Below are positions 1 to 6,151 of a stretch of DNA of 6,229 bases, one piece after another. The DNA comes from Desulfobacteraceae bacterium (GTDB taxonomy: Bacteria > Desulfobacterota > DSM-4660 > Desulfatiglandales > B25-G16). The stretch covers positions 1 to 6,229 of the forward strand of contig DAOVDY010000049.1 of NCBI GenBank assembly GCA_030669265.1. The letters are read 5' to 3'. Below the pieces are notes generated by a model. The model saw nothing but the letters and a program-made list of their open reading frames with translations, was not told the DNA's origin and did not search any database. Each line of letters opens with the position of its first letter. Position 1 is the stretch's first letter. Both the position numbers and the translations under genes were made by a program.

Positions 1-128
1 TCCAATTTTGGACCATGGTTTTAATGTAAATATATTCTTTATCATGTGCTGATAAGTCGTTTTAGAACCAACGCCCCCTTTTTCAAATACTACAATGGCA
101 ACAGATTATAATAAACAAGTCGCGCCAG

Positions 129-170
129 GGCGGGCTTGAACGGTGCCCGACAACCTGAGTAGTTACTATA
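129..170 (+). repeat. Repeat arm, copy A (upstream of map)
   Basis: The 18-mer at 153-170 (ACCTGAGTAGTTACTATA) matches the arm at 5949-5966 on the minus strand at 17 of 18 positions, and its first 14 bases match 6150-6163 at 13 of 14. GAAC (138-141) and CAAC (151-154) precede it, as in the other copies. The stretch 129-143 also resembles 6013-6027 at about 12 of 15 positions. CGGGC (131-135) can pair with GCCCG (145-149). It looks like a shortened or decayed copy of the element at 5953-6163, with the arm pointing towards map. No second arm is seen in 1-120. Confidence 0.6.
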
Positions 171-172
171 AT
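167..172 (+). promoter_or_regulatory. Possible -10 hexamer for map (TATAAT)
   Basis: A perfect TATAAT lies 23 bp upstream of the map start codon, at the end of the repeat arm that covers 153-170. No convincing -35 is found at 16-18 bp spacing. CCGACA at 147-152 is 14 bp away and TTGAAC at 136-141 is 25 bp away. The call rests on the -10 match and its placement only. Confidence 0.35.
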
Positions 173-195
173 TTTTACCATACCATGGATACTAT

Positions 196-1035
196 ATGAA
201 CTATAAAAAACTAAAGAGAAGGCTGAAAAAATCTTGGCACTCTTATGACTTCGAGAAAATAAAATCCCAGTACGCCACTCTTTATAAAATCAGACTTAAG
301 GAAAAAAGGGATATCATTGGTATTAAAAAGGCCGGCAGGCTTGCAGTTGATATTCTCAACCATGTTGAGGAACATATAAAGCCTGGAATTACAACCAATT
401 ATATTAATTCCCTTGTAGAAGAATTTACCAAAAAAAATAATGCCATATCTGCTTCTCTTAATTACAATGGCTTTCCCAAAAGCGTTTGTACTTCTATCAA
501 TAATGTGATCTGTCATGGAATACCAGATGATACGGTTTTGAATGATGGTGATATTGTAAATGTTGATGTTACTCCTATATTAGAAAAATATTACGCGGAT
601 ACTAATAAAACATTCTTTGTGGGATCTCCTGGTAAAGATACCAAAAAGATAGTTTCTGTAGCCAGGGAATGTCTTCAACGTGGAATTCTCAAGGTTAAAC
701 CAAAAAACCGGATTGGCGATATTGGTTATGCTATTCAGAGATATGCAGAGGATCAGGGATGTTCAGTTGTAAGGGAGTATGTGGGTCATGGTGTTGGGTT
801 TGAGTTTCATGAATCACCACAGATTCCCCACTTTGGCAAAAAAGGCCAGGGCATTCCACTTGTTCCTGGTATGGTATTTACGATAGAGCCAATGATAAAT
901 CTTGGAAAACACAATCTCCATGTTCTTTCTGATAATTGGACAGTTGTTACAGATGATGGAAGCCTCTCTGCACAATTTGAACAAACAATTCTGGTAACAA
1001 ATAATGGCTTTGAGATTTTGACACCGTTTGATTAA
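196..1035 (+). CDS. map: Type I methionine aminopeptidase with basic N-terminal extension
   Basis: Cytosolic enzyme that removes the initiator methionine from nascent proteins. The 279 residues align end to end with E. coli Map from about residue 33. All catalytic residues are visible: the substrate histidine H107 (CHGIPDD), metal ligands D124 (NVDVT), D135 (ADTNK), H198 (GHGVG), E231 (TIEPM) and E262 (FEQT), and the second active-site histidine H205 (FHESPQ). They sit at a constant offset of 27-28 from the E. coli numbering. The first ~32 residues are an added basic stretch, with 14 Lys/Arg in the first 40. It has no cysteines, so it is not the SEC-C zinc tail found on some bacterial Map proteins. 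The start is forced: an in-frame TAA lies at 169-171 and the next in-frame Met is residue 226. The Shine-Dalgarno is weak (GGA at 187-189). The gene stands alone on the plus strand, not beside secY or adk as map often is. It converges on the small gene at 1039. Confidence 0.97.
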   Translation: MNYKKLKRRLKKSWHSYDFEKIKSQYATLYKIRLKEKRDIIGIKKAGRLAVDILNHVEEHIKPGITTNYINSLVEEFTKKNNAISASLNYNGFPKSVCTSINNVICHGIPDDTVLNDGDIVNVDVTPILEKYYADTNKTFFVGSPGKDTKKIVSVARECLQRGILKVKPKNRIGDIGYAIQRYAEDQGCSVVREYVGHGVGFEFHESPQIPHFGKKGQGIPLVPGMVFTIEPMINLGKHNLHVLSDNWTVVTDDGSLSAQFEQTILVTNNGFEILTPFD

Positions 1036-1038
1036 CCA

Positions 1039-1344
1039 TTAATGATCCTTTGTTTTTCCCCACCGGTCATCGGTTACTTTAAGCTCAACGTTTTTATGCC
1101 TCGCTTCTTCATCCGCAATCTTCTTCTCCTTAGGTGTAAGGTTAAGGTAACAGGCAGCACAGAGACCGGTTTTATTAACACACATCTTCATCAAGTCGCA
1201 TAGAATGCAAGTCCTTTTTTGTATAGCTTCGGCTATCCTTTTGGTATCTTTCAGGATAGCTAAAATGTTCGGCTCTTCACCTCTAGCCTTCCGAATCTTT
1301 TCAAGGTATATTATCTTATGACTGTTTCCCTGATCGTTCTTCAT
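1039..1344 (-). CDS. Small four-cysteine (zinc-type) protein, function unknown
   Basis: A 101-residue soluble protein I do not recognise. The middle carries C46-x2-C49 and C62-x2-C65, with a further C55 between them. This CxxC-x12-CxxC spacing fits a small zinc ribbon or treble clef. A charged helical N-terminal half (about 11-44) comes before it and a Lys/Glu-rich segment (70-86) follows. There is no signal peptide or membrane segment. AAGG ends about 4 nt before the ATG on the minus strand, which supports this start. It is the last gene of the minus-strand run, 72 bp after the nuclease-helicase gene, and ends 3 bp from the map stop codon in convergent orientation. Paired CxxC motifs and co-direction with a DNA repair gene make a nucleic-acid or partner-protein binding role conceivable. 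That is inference only. Confidence 0.75.
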   Translation of the reverse strand: MKNDQGNSHKIIYLEKIRKARGEEPNILAILKDTKRIAEAIQKRTCILCDLMKMCVNKTGLCAACYLNLTPKEKKIADEEARHKNVELKVTDDRWGKTKDH

Positions 1345-1416
1345 GTGCCTTTTTACCTTATGAGCTATATGTATCTTTTCATTTTACTATTTTTTTCCAG
1401 AAATCTAAAGACATAC

Positions 1417-4400
1417 TTAAGAAAATAGAGAAAGCTGCTTATCCTGTTTCTTCTTTTTCCCTTTTTCCAATTTTCCCCTCTTAATTAATTCTTCTTTAAT
1501 ATTTTTCAAAAATGGGGAAATAGGCAAATGTAACGGGTTACCATAAAGACTTCTTTTTTTTGCATGTGATAAAAAAAGTGACCTCTTAGCCCTTGTCATA
1601 CCAACATATAAAAGTCTTCTTTCCTCTTCTATGTCAGAGGCATTCTTTGAAAAGAGTGTATACGGTAGAATACCATCCTCGCAGCCTACGATAAAAACAT
1701 GAGAAAATTCCAGACCTTTTGCTGCATGGATCGTCATGAGGGCAACCTGCTCTGTTGATGGATTATAGGTATCAGAAGAGCCTCCTAATTGTAGCAAGGA
1801 GAGAAATGAAGTAAGGTCTGCCCCGTATTCCTTAGACAGGGACAGAAATCTTTCAATAGCATCTTGGTGAGATACAACGATATCAGGGAGAAAGAGAGTA
1901 ATTATTTCGCTGACATATTCCTCTATTGATTGTATTGCTGTATTCCGTTTTATTTTCAAAAGGGCGGATTCAGATAATCCTTGTACCTGTTTTTCCTTCA
2001 GTCTTTGAATCAATACGCTATTAGAAGGCATTACGATAAGACGGAGGATCTCTATAACAGTGTTTACTGGCTCTTGCTTGAAAAATGGTTCTTCCCCTAC
2101 AAGCTGGTAGGGAATACCATGATCATTCAGTGCCTTAATAATGTCTGGGGCCATTCTTGAAAGCCTGAACAAAACACCAAAGTCAGAAAAAGAGGTTGCC
2201 TCGCTTTCCTCACTGCCATCGGTAATCTGGCTATCAAAAGAGAAAAATCTCACACCTCCCATCAGCTTTTCTATAGTTCTTGCCACAAACTCTGCCTCAC
2301 TTTTTCCAGTAGAGCACTCACGAATGTCAATTGATACACCCGCTTCTATCCCCTCTAATAGATTGCTTCTTTCCCGAGGCCTTACAACCTGGCCAGATGC
2401 CTCAAGAATTGTCTTTGAACACCGGTAGGATGTCTTAAGCCCATAGATTGTCGCACAAGGATAGTCATTCTTAAATTGTTTAATAAAGGTATTATCAGCC
2501 CCTCTGAAGCCATAAATGGCCTGGTCAGGGTCACCAATAGCAAAAATATTAGAGTCCTTCTCTGGCGCAAGAAGCCTGATCAGGGTATATTGGGCATAAT
2601 TTATGTCCTGATATTCATCAATGCATATCCACGGGTATCTGTCTTGTATTACCTTACGTGCGTCACTGTTATTTTGAAGAAGTCGAACCGTGCAAACAAC
2701 ACAATCATCAATATCAAAGGCATTTTCCTTTTTTAACCTCTCTTCATATGCAGCATAGAGAGGTGCCAGCTCTCTATCCTCAAGCTCTGAAGGCGCGTGC
2801 ATCCTGTTTTTTGCTAAACCTATCTGTTCTGCAACCCTATGAATATCCCTGCGTTTTACGCCCAGAGATGACGCAAAAATATAGGCCTTTTCATCATCAC
2901 CAAAAATAGAAAACCCCGGGGACCTTCCAAAGTGATGCGCATGCTCTTTTAACAAGGACAAACCAAAGGAGTGAAATGTGCTGATGGTAATCTTTTTTAT
3001 TATGCTTTTATCATCGAAGCTACCTCTGATCCTCTTTTTCATTTCATCTGATGCCTTGTTGGTAAAGGTAATAGCCAGAATATTGTTCGGATCTACCTCC
3101 CACGATGTTATAAGGCGCATGATCCTCATTGTTAAGGTTAATGTCTTTCCAGTACCTGGACCTGCTAGAATCAGGCACGGACCTCTATAATGATTTACTG
3201 CCTCTTTTTGTATGGGATTCATTGTGATCCCATACGTAGCTTCATGCAGCCTCCTTTCACTTTCTTTTATCCCACCTTCCGGTCTTTTTTTACCGACTCG
3301 TATATGCAAATCTTCTACATTAATACTCATTTTATCTGGCTTTTCATATGCCTGGTCAAAAAAAGATATCTGGGATGAGAGAGACTGAATTTCTCCAGGG
3401 GAAAAAACCTTTATCCGGCCAAACTTGCCATCATATCCCTCCTCAATAAACACCTCTCTGTCCCTGAGCCTTCTGATACCTTCGACTAACACTTCATCCC
3501 CAATTTCTTTAATCTGCTCAAAAGGAAGATCAAGGAGGATTGAGAATTCTGCCCCTCCCCTGCCTAACAGTTCTTCATATTGTTCATTCACCGCTTTGCT
3601 GCCTGCGCCAACGCCTTTGATCTCCGCAATAAGATTCTTCAATGGAGTGAGGGAGTAAAATGGTTTTTTATCATCCCTTAATGCCGGATTTACCCGATCA
3701 GCAAGCTGCATAATCCTGTTCAATACCCCTACGGTTACCTTCTTGCCACATACAGGGCAAATCCCTTTGTGTTTTATTGTCTCCTGCGGTGTCCAGCAAA
3801 TGCCACACTTTCTGTGTCCATCGAAATGATATTTCCCTTCCTGTGGAAAGAACTCTATTGTTCCCAAGAACCTATTAGTTTTATCTCCTTTCATTGCGGA
3901 AATGATAGTAGGATAGGAAAGGTCTGCGTCAAAGAGATTCGCCTCTCTCCCTAACTTTTCCGGTGAGTGGGCGTCTGAGTTCGAAATAAGTGTATATCTA
4001 TCTAAAAATGAGCAAAGGCAATTCATAGATGGATCGGATGAGAGACCGGTCTCAACCGCAAAAATGTTTTCTGTGAGATCACCAAAACATTCTTCAATAG
4101 TATCATAGCCGCTTTTTGCACCAAGTACAGAAAACCATGGGGTCCATATATGGGCGGGAATAAGGACTGTGCCATCGCCTGCCCCTAAGGCTATTTCTAA
4201 CAAATCCCTTGAGGGGAGACCAAGTATGGGCCTTCCATCAGAGGAGATATTCCCCACTGCTTCCAGCTTGTTTTGTATCTTCTTTACTGCATCAAATGAC
4301 GAGGATAAGATAAGGTTATGTACCTTTCTAACCCTCCCATTTTTTTTATAGATACTGCTTATCTCCCCGGAAAGAACAAACCTTACGAGGTGTGAAGGTG

Positions 4401-4638
4401 AAGGAAGAAGATAGTCATTTTTTATACAATATTCATCTTTGATTCTATATAATCCATCCTCAGCTGGTATCAACTTCTCTTTCATCTCGTTATACCAGCC
4501 CGGATGAAATATATCACCTGTTCCAATAACCTGGATACCCTTACGGCGGGCCCAGAGATCCAAATTCTCTGGCGTAAGACTACTGCTGGTAGCAATGGAA
4601 TAGTGAGAATGGATATGAAGGTCGGCTATAAAACGCAT
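1417..4638 (-). CDS. Endonuclease Q-like PHP nuclease fused to UvrD-family helicase
   Basis: A 1073-residue, two-enzyme protein, predicted cytosolic. Residues 1-~415 are a full EndoQ unit. EndoQ enzymes cut DNA 5' of uracil, hypoxanthine, xanthine and abasic sites. Candidate PHP metal ligands are all present: D6/H8/H10 (DLHIHSH), D42/H45 (GDIFH), E92, H107, H163 (PAHIW), E196 and D222/H224 (SDAH). A four-Cys zinc site follows (C278/C281, C294/C297), then a helical tail. Residues ~465-1045 are a superfamily 1A helicase: Q motif 473-479, Walker A AGPGTGKT 492-499, Ia 523-537, TFHSFG 554-559, DEYQD 674-678, GDPDQAIYGFRGAD 702-715, SYRCSKTIL 737-745, MTIHAAKGLEF 968-978 and RRLLYVGMTRAKR 1007-1019. 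The segment between GIPY and MTIH is about 60 residues shorter than in UvrD. A Lys-rich tail ends in QLSLF (1068-1072), a consensus beta-clamp-binding peptide; QISFF (423-427) lies at the domain junction. The Shine-Dalgarno is modest (TAGG, 8 nt before the ATG). Many database proteins called UvrD are probably this family. Confidence 0.93.
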   Translation of the reverse strand: MRFIADLHIHSHYSIATSSSLTPENLDLWARRKGIQVIGTGDIFHPGWYNEMKEKLIPAEDGLYRIKDEYCIKNDYLLPSPSHLVRFVLSGEISSIYKKNGRVRKVHNLILSSSFDAVKKIQNKLEAVGNISSDGRPILGLPSRDLLEIALGAGDGTVLIPAHIWTPWFSVLGAKSGYDTIEECFGDLTENIFAVETGLSSDPSMNCLCSFLDRYTLISNSDAHSPEKLGREANLFDADLSYPTIISAMKGDKTNRFLGTIEFFPQEGKYHFDGHRKCGICWTPQETIKHKGICPVCGKKVTVGVLNRIMQLADRVNPALRDDKKPFYSLTPLKNLIAEIKGVGAGSKAVNEQYEELLGRGGAEFSILLDLPFEQIKEIGDEVLVEGIRRLRDREVFIEEGYDGKFGRIKVFSPGEIQSLSSQISFFDQAYEKPDKMSINVEDLHIRVGKKRPEGGIKESERRLHEATYGITMNPIQKEAVNHYRGPCLILAGPGTGKTLTLTMRIMRLITSWEVDPNNILAITFTNKASDEMKKRIRGSFDDKSIIKKITISTFHSFGLSLLKEHAHHFGRSPGFSIFGDDEKAYIFASSLGVKRRDIHRVAEQIGLAKNRMHAPSELEDRELAPLYAAYEERLKKENAFDIDDCVVCTVRLLQNNSDARKVIQDRYPWICIDEYQDINYAQYTLIRLLAPEKDSNIFAIGDPDQAIYGFRGADNTFIKQFKNDYPCATIYGLKTSYRCSKTILEASGQVVRPRERSNLLEGIEAGVSIDIRECSTGKSEAEFVARTIEKLMGGVRFFSFDSQITDGSEESEATSFSDFGVLFRLSRMAPDIIKALNDHGIPYQLVGEEPFFKQEPVNTVIEILRLIVMPSNSVLIQRLKEKQVQGLSESALLKIKRNTAIQSIEEYVSEIITLFLPDIVVSHQDAIERFLSLSKEYGADLTSFLSLLQLGGSSDTYNPSTEQVALMTIHAAKGLEFSHVFIVGCEDGILPYTLFSKNASDIEEERRLLYVGMTRAKRSLFLSHAKKRSLYGNPLHLPISPFLKNIKEELIKRGKLEKGKKKKQDKQLSLFS

Positions 4639-4656
4639 GGTAAGTGCCTAAAGCTT

Positions 4657-4684
4657 GTTGCCCGTTGACCGTTGTCTGTTGTCT
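4657..4684. repeat. Four tandem heptads (GTTGNNN) upstream of the nuclease-helicase
   Basis: GTTG recurs at 4657, 4664, 4671 and 4678, an exact 7-bp period, with the last two units identical (GTTGTCT). On the minus strand it reads as repeated NNNCAAC. It lies in the 80-bp gap between the BrkB-family gene and the fusion gene, starting 18 bp before the latter's ATG, so it would fall in the leader or promoter of that gene. It resembles the GAAC/CAAC units at 6118-6151. Confidence 0.7.
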
Positions 4685-4718
4685 AGAATAGAAATTCCTC
4701 AATCACTTAATTCATCAT

Positions 4719-5540
4719 TCATGATTTTTTCCGCTTTTGGTAAGCATAAATAATCTCTGCACAAAAAAGAAATATTGCTGATGCATAAAAAATCCATAGA
4801 ATCATTAAAATTATTGTATTTAATGACCCATATACAAGACCAAAATTAGGGTTATGTATAATCATCCAGCCAAATATATGTTTGGCAATCTCCATCATAA
4901 TGGCACTGATAAAGCCCCCGATCATGGCTTCCCTAAAGAAAATCCTCCCTGGAGTTACAATAGAATAGAGGGCAGTCAAAAAAAGGAAGGCCAATAGCAG
5001 GGGAAAAATATATTTGAGCCCTATACTATTTAAAAAAAGTGGCACCAAGGTAATACCAAAATAATTGTTCAGTGTAATGAAGGCATCTATCGTTAAATTA
5101 AAAATCTGAAGAAAAATAAACACAAGGCCGACTACAGGCACAAAAAGCAAAGACATTATCTTAGAAACCCAAAAAGGTCTTACACGTTCCGTCTTAAATA
5201 CTTTTTTCAGGGAAAATTCAATTGAATCAAAAATGAGGGTGCTTGACCATAACATAAAAACAACAGCAAACCAGGCAAAAATCCCGCTACCCAGGTTTAT
5301 CCGGCCAACCTCATGTAAGACATGCTCGCTGATAAAGGGAATAAGCTGATTGATGTATACGCTTACTTTGGGCAATACCTCACCCTTAGAGCCGACAAAA
5401 ACACCAACTGATGATACAAGAAGATAGATAAAGGGGATAAGTGAAAGAATAGCATAAAAAGCAATAGCGGCCGAAAGATTAAGGCAACCATCCTCCTTGA
5501 AAGATAGAAAAGATTTTTTAAGGATGTTAGTTATAGCCAT
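4719..5540 (-). CDS. YihY/BrkB-family inner-membrane protein
   Basis: A 273-residue polytopic membrane protein with about six predicted transmembrane helices (roughly 22-49, 85-105, 128-150, 176-196, 205-225 and 238-262). Family hallmarks are the N-terminal LSAAIAFYAILSLIPF (22-37) and the C-terminal FGLVYGSLNTIILMILW (233-249), followed by the ASAIFLFCAEI turn. The length suits the family core (about 270-300 residues), and a short Lys/Arg tail is likely cytoplasmic. Old annotations call the family ribonuclease BN, but E. coli RNase BN is a different, soluble protein. The actual function is unsettled; transport or envelope roles have been suggested. The ATG directly follows the TAG of the upstream secreted-protein gene (TAGATG), with CAGG 4 nt before the ATG inside that gene's last codons. 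Translation is therefore probably coupled and the two proteins are made together. Confidence 0.93.
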   Translation of the reverse strand: MAITNILKKSFLSFKEDGCLNLSAAIAFYAILSLIPFIYLLVSSVGVFVGSKGEVLPKVSVYINQLIPFISEHVLHEVGRINLGSGIFAWFAVVFMLWSSTLIFDSIEFSLKKVFKTERVRPFWVSKIMSLLFVPVVGLVFIFLQIFNLTIDAFITLNNYFGITLVPLFLNSIGLKYIFPLLLAFLFLTALYSIVTPGRIFFREAMIGGFISAIMMEIAKHIFGWMIIHNPNFGLVYGSLNTIILMILWIFYASAIFLFCAEIIYAYQKRKKS

Positions 5541-5912
5541 CTACCTGACTTTAAGATAAGAGAGGAGATGCACTGTTTCCTTATCGGTAAATAAAAATAT
5601 TTCGTGTCCTATAACCTCATCTCCTCCAGGACCCTTTCTTACCATGGGAACCACGTCTATCCTCATTACCTTTCGCCAATCACCGGTAAAATTAATCCTG
5701 TTGACTATCCCATACCTATCAATAGTATAACGAATCCCGGATTGTTTGAGGACCATGGCCACAAACCTATTCTTTCTTTTGCTAACGGTATCTGCTCTCT
5801 CTTTCATAGCCCTTGCTTGACCCTGTGCATTTGCATGAGGAGCAGAAATAAAGCCACCAATAAAAAATGAGAAAATAATGAAAGAAATAAAAGGCAGTAA
5901 TTTAACTTTCAT
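5541..5912 (-). CDS. Small secreted protein of unknown function
   Basis: A 123-residue protein with a clear Sec signal peptide: a Lys-containing start (MKVK), a hydrophobic core at about 5-24 and the cleavage motif ANA at 27-29, predicted cut before Q30. The mature part is about 94 residues, without cysteines and without a lipobox, so it should be soluble in the periplasm or exported. It is basic in its first part (KRKNR) and beta-rich in its second, with a G-rich turn (KGPGGDE, about 93-99). I do not recognise a family. The start is chosen at the ATG at 5912 because AAGGAGG lies 5 nt upstream (5918-5924). A TTG at 5930 would extend the frame by six codons but would put the ribosome site inside the coding region. 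It is the first gene of the minus-strand run and abuts the BrkB-family gene, which suggests a shared envelope function. Confidence 0.85.
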   Translation of the reverse strand: MKVKLLPFISFIIFSFFIGGFISAPHANAQGQARAMKERADTVSKRKNRFVAMVLKQSGIRYTIDRYGIVNRINFTGDWRKVMRIDVVPMVRKGPGGDEVIGHEIFLFTDKETVHLLSYLKVR

Positions 5913-5917
5913 CTTCC

Positions 5918-5924
5918 CCTCCTT
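5918..5924 (-). promoter_or_regulatory. Strong Shine-Dalgarno (AAGGAGG) deciding the 5912 start
   Basis: Read on the minus strand, AAGGAGG ends 5 nt before the ATG at 5912. It is the best ribosome site in the window and fixes the start of the secreted protein six codons inside the longest open frame. Confidence 0.85.
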
Positions 5925-5985
5925 AAACAATAATTAGTATTGTAAATGTATAGTAACTACTTAGGTTCAAAGTTTCGGGTTCACG

Positions 5986-6018
5986 CCTGTCCGCCCCGAT
6001 TATATCGGGGCAGGCGGG
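5986..6018. repeat. Strong G+C-rich palindrome
   Basis: GCCCCGAT (5993-6000) and ATCGGGGC (6004-6011) form a perfect 8-bp stem around a 3-nt loop. After one mismatch, pairing continues to 5986/6018 with two G-T wobbles. Neither side is followed by a T tract, so it does not look like an intrinsic terminator. It stands out as G+C-rich in an A+T-rich spacer. Confidence 0.75.
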
Positions 6019-6084
6019 GTTCAATGGTTATTTGCTGAACCATTAACAGTTAAATGCGTGTTTTTCATGAGCCGGTTGAGGAGT

Positions 6085-6115
6085 CTTGGCATGGACAATA
6101 GTTCATGGCTCCAAG
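6085..6115. repeat. Imperfect hairpin inside the right spacer
   Basis: CTTGG (6085-6089) pairs with CCAAG (6111-6115), and CATGGA (6090-6095) pairs with TTCATG (6102-6107) with one wobble. The loop is 6 nt and a 3-nt bulge (6108-6110) lies on the right arm. No T tract follows. Confidence 0.5.
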
Positions 6116-6117
6116 TT

Positions 6118-6151
6118 GAACCCCTGAACTGTGAACCTTGAACCTGACAAC
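6118..6151 (+). repeat. GAAC/CAAC units at 7-8 bp intervals
   Basis: GAAC occurs at 6118, 6126, 6133 and 6140 and CAAC at 6148, so the spacing is 8, 7, 7 and 8 bp. The array leads straight into the CTGGGTAGTTAC arm at 6152-6163. The other two arms (copy A and the minus-strand copy) have fewer such units in the same relative place. Confidence 0.6.

Noticed and set aside
1..24. Frame 1 reads eight codons to a TAA, as if the end of an upstream plus-strand gene.
   Set aside because: Seven residues are too few to distinguish from chance and no family is recognisable.
185..199. Four-codon frame (ATG GAT ACT ATA TGA) whose stop overlaps the map start as ATGA, resembling a coupling leader peptide.
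   Set aside because: No ribosome site precedes its ATG and such a short frame arises easily by chance.
2141..2428. Plus-strand open frame of 95 codons opposite the helicase.
   Set aside because: It lies wholly inside a strongly conserved coding region on the other strand and has no recognisable protein. The other open frames opposite the fusion gene are dismissed for the same reason.
5604..5870. Plus-strand open frame of 88 codons across the secreted-protein gene.
   Set aside because: The opposite strand has a signal peptide, a strong ribosome site and tight coupling to the next gene; this frame has none of these.
5913..5930. TTG start adding six residues to the secreted protein.
   Set aside because: It would place the AAGGAGG site inside the gene and put extra residues ahead of a well-formed signal peptide.
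6023..6044. AATGGTT/AACCATT hairpin with an 8-nt loop, considered as a terminator.
   Set aside because: The stem is A+T-rich and short and no T tract follows; it is kept only as part of the 211-bp element.
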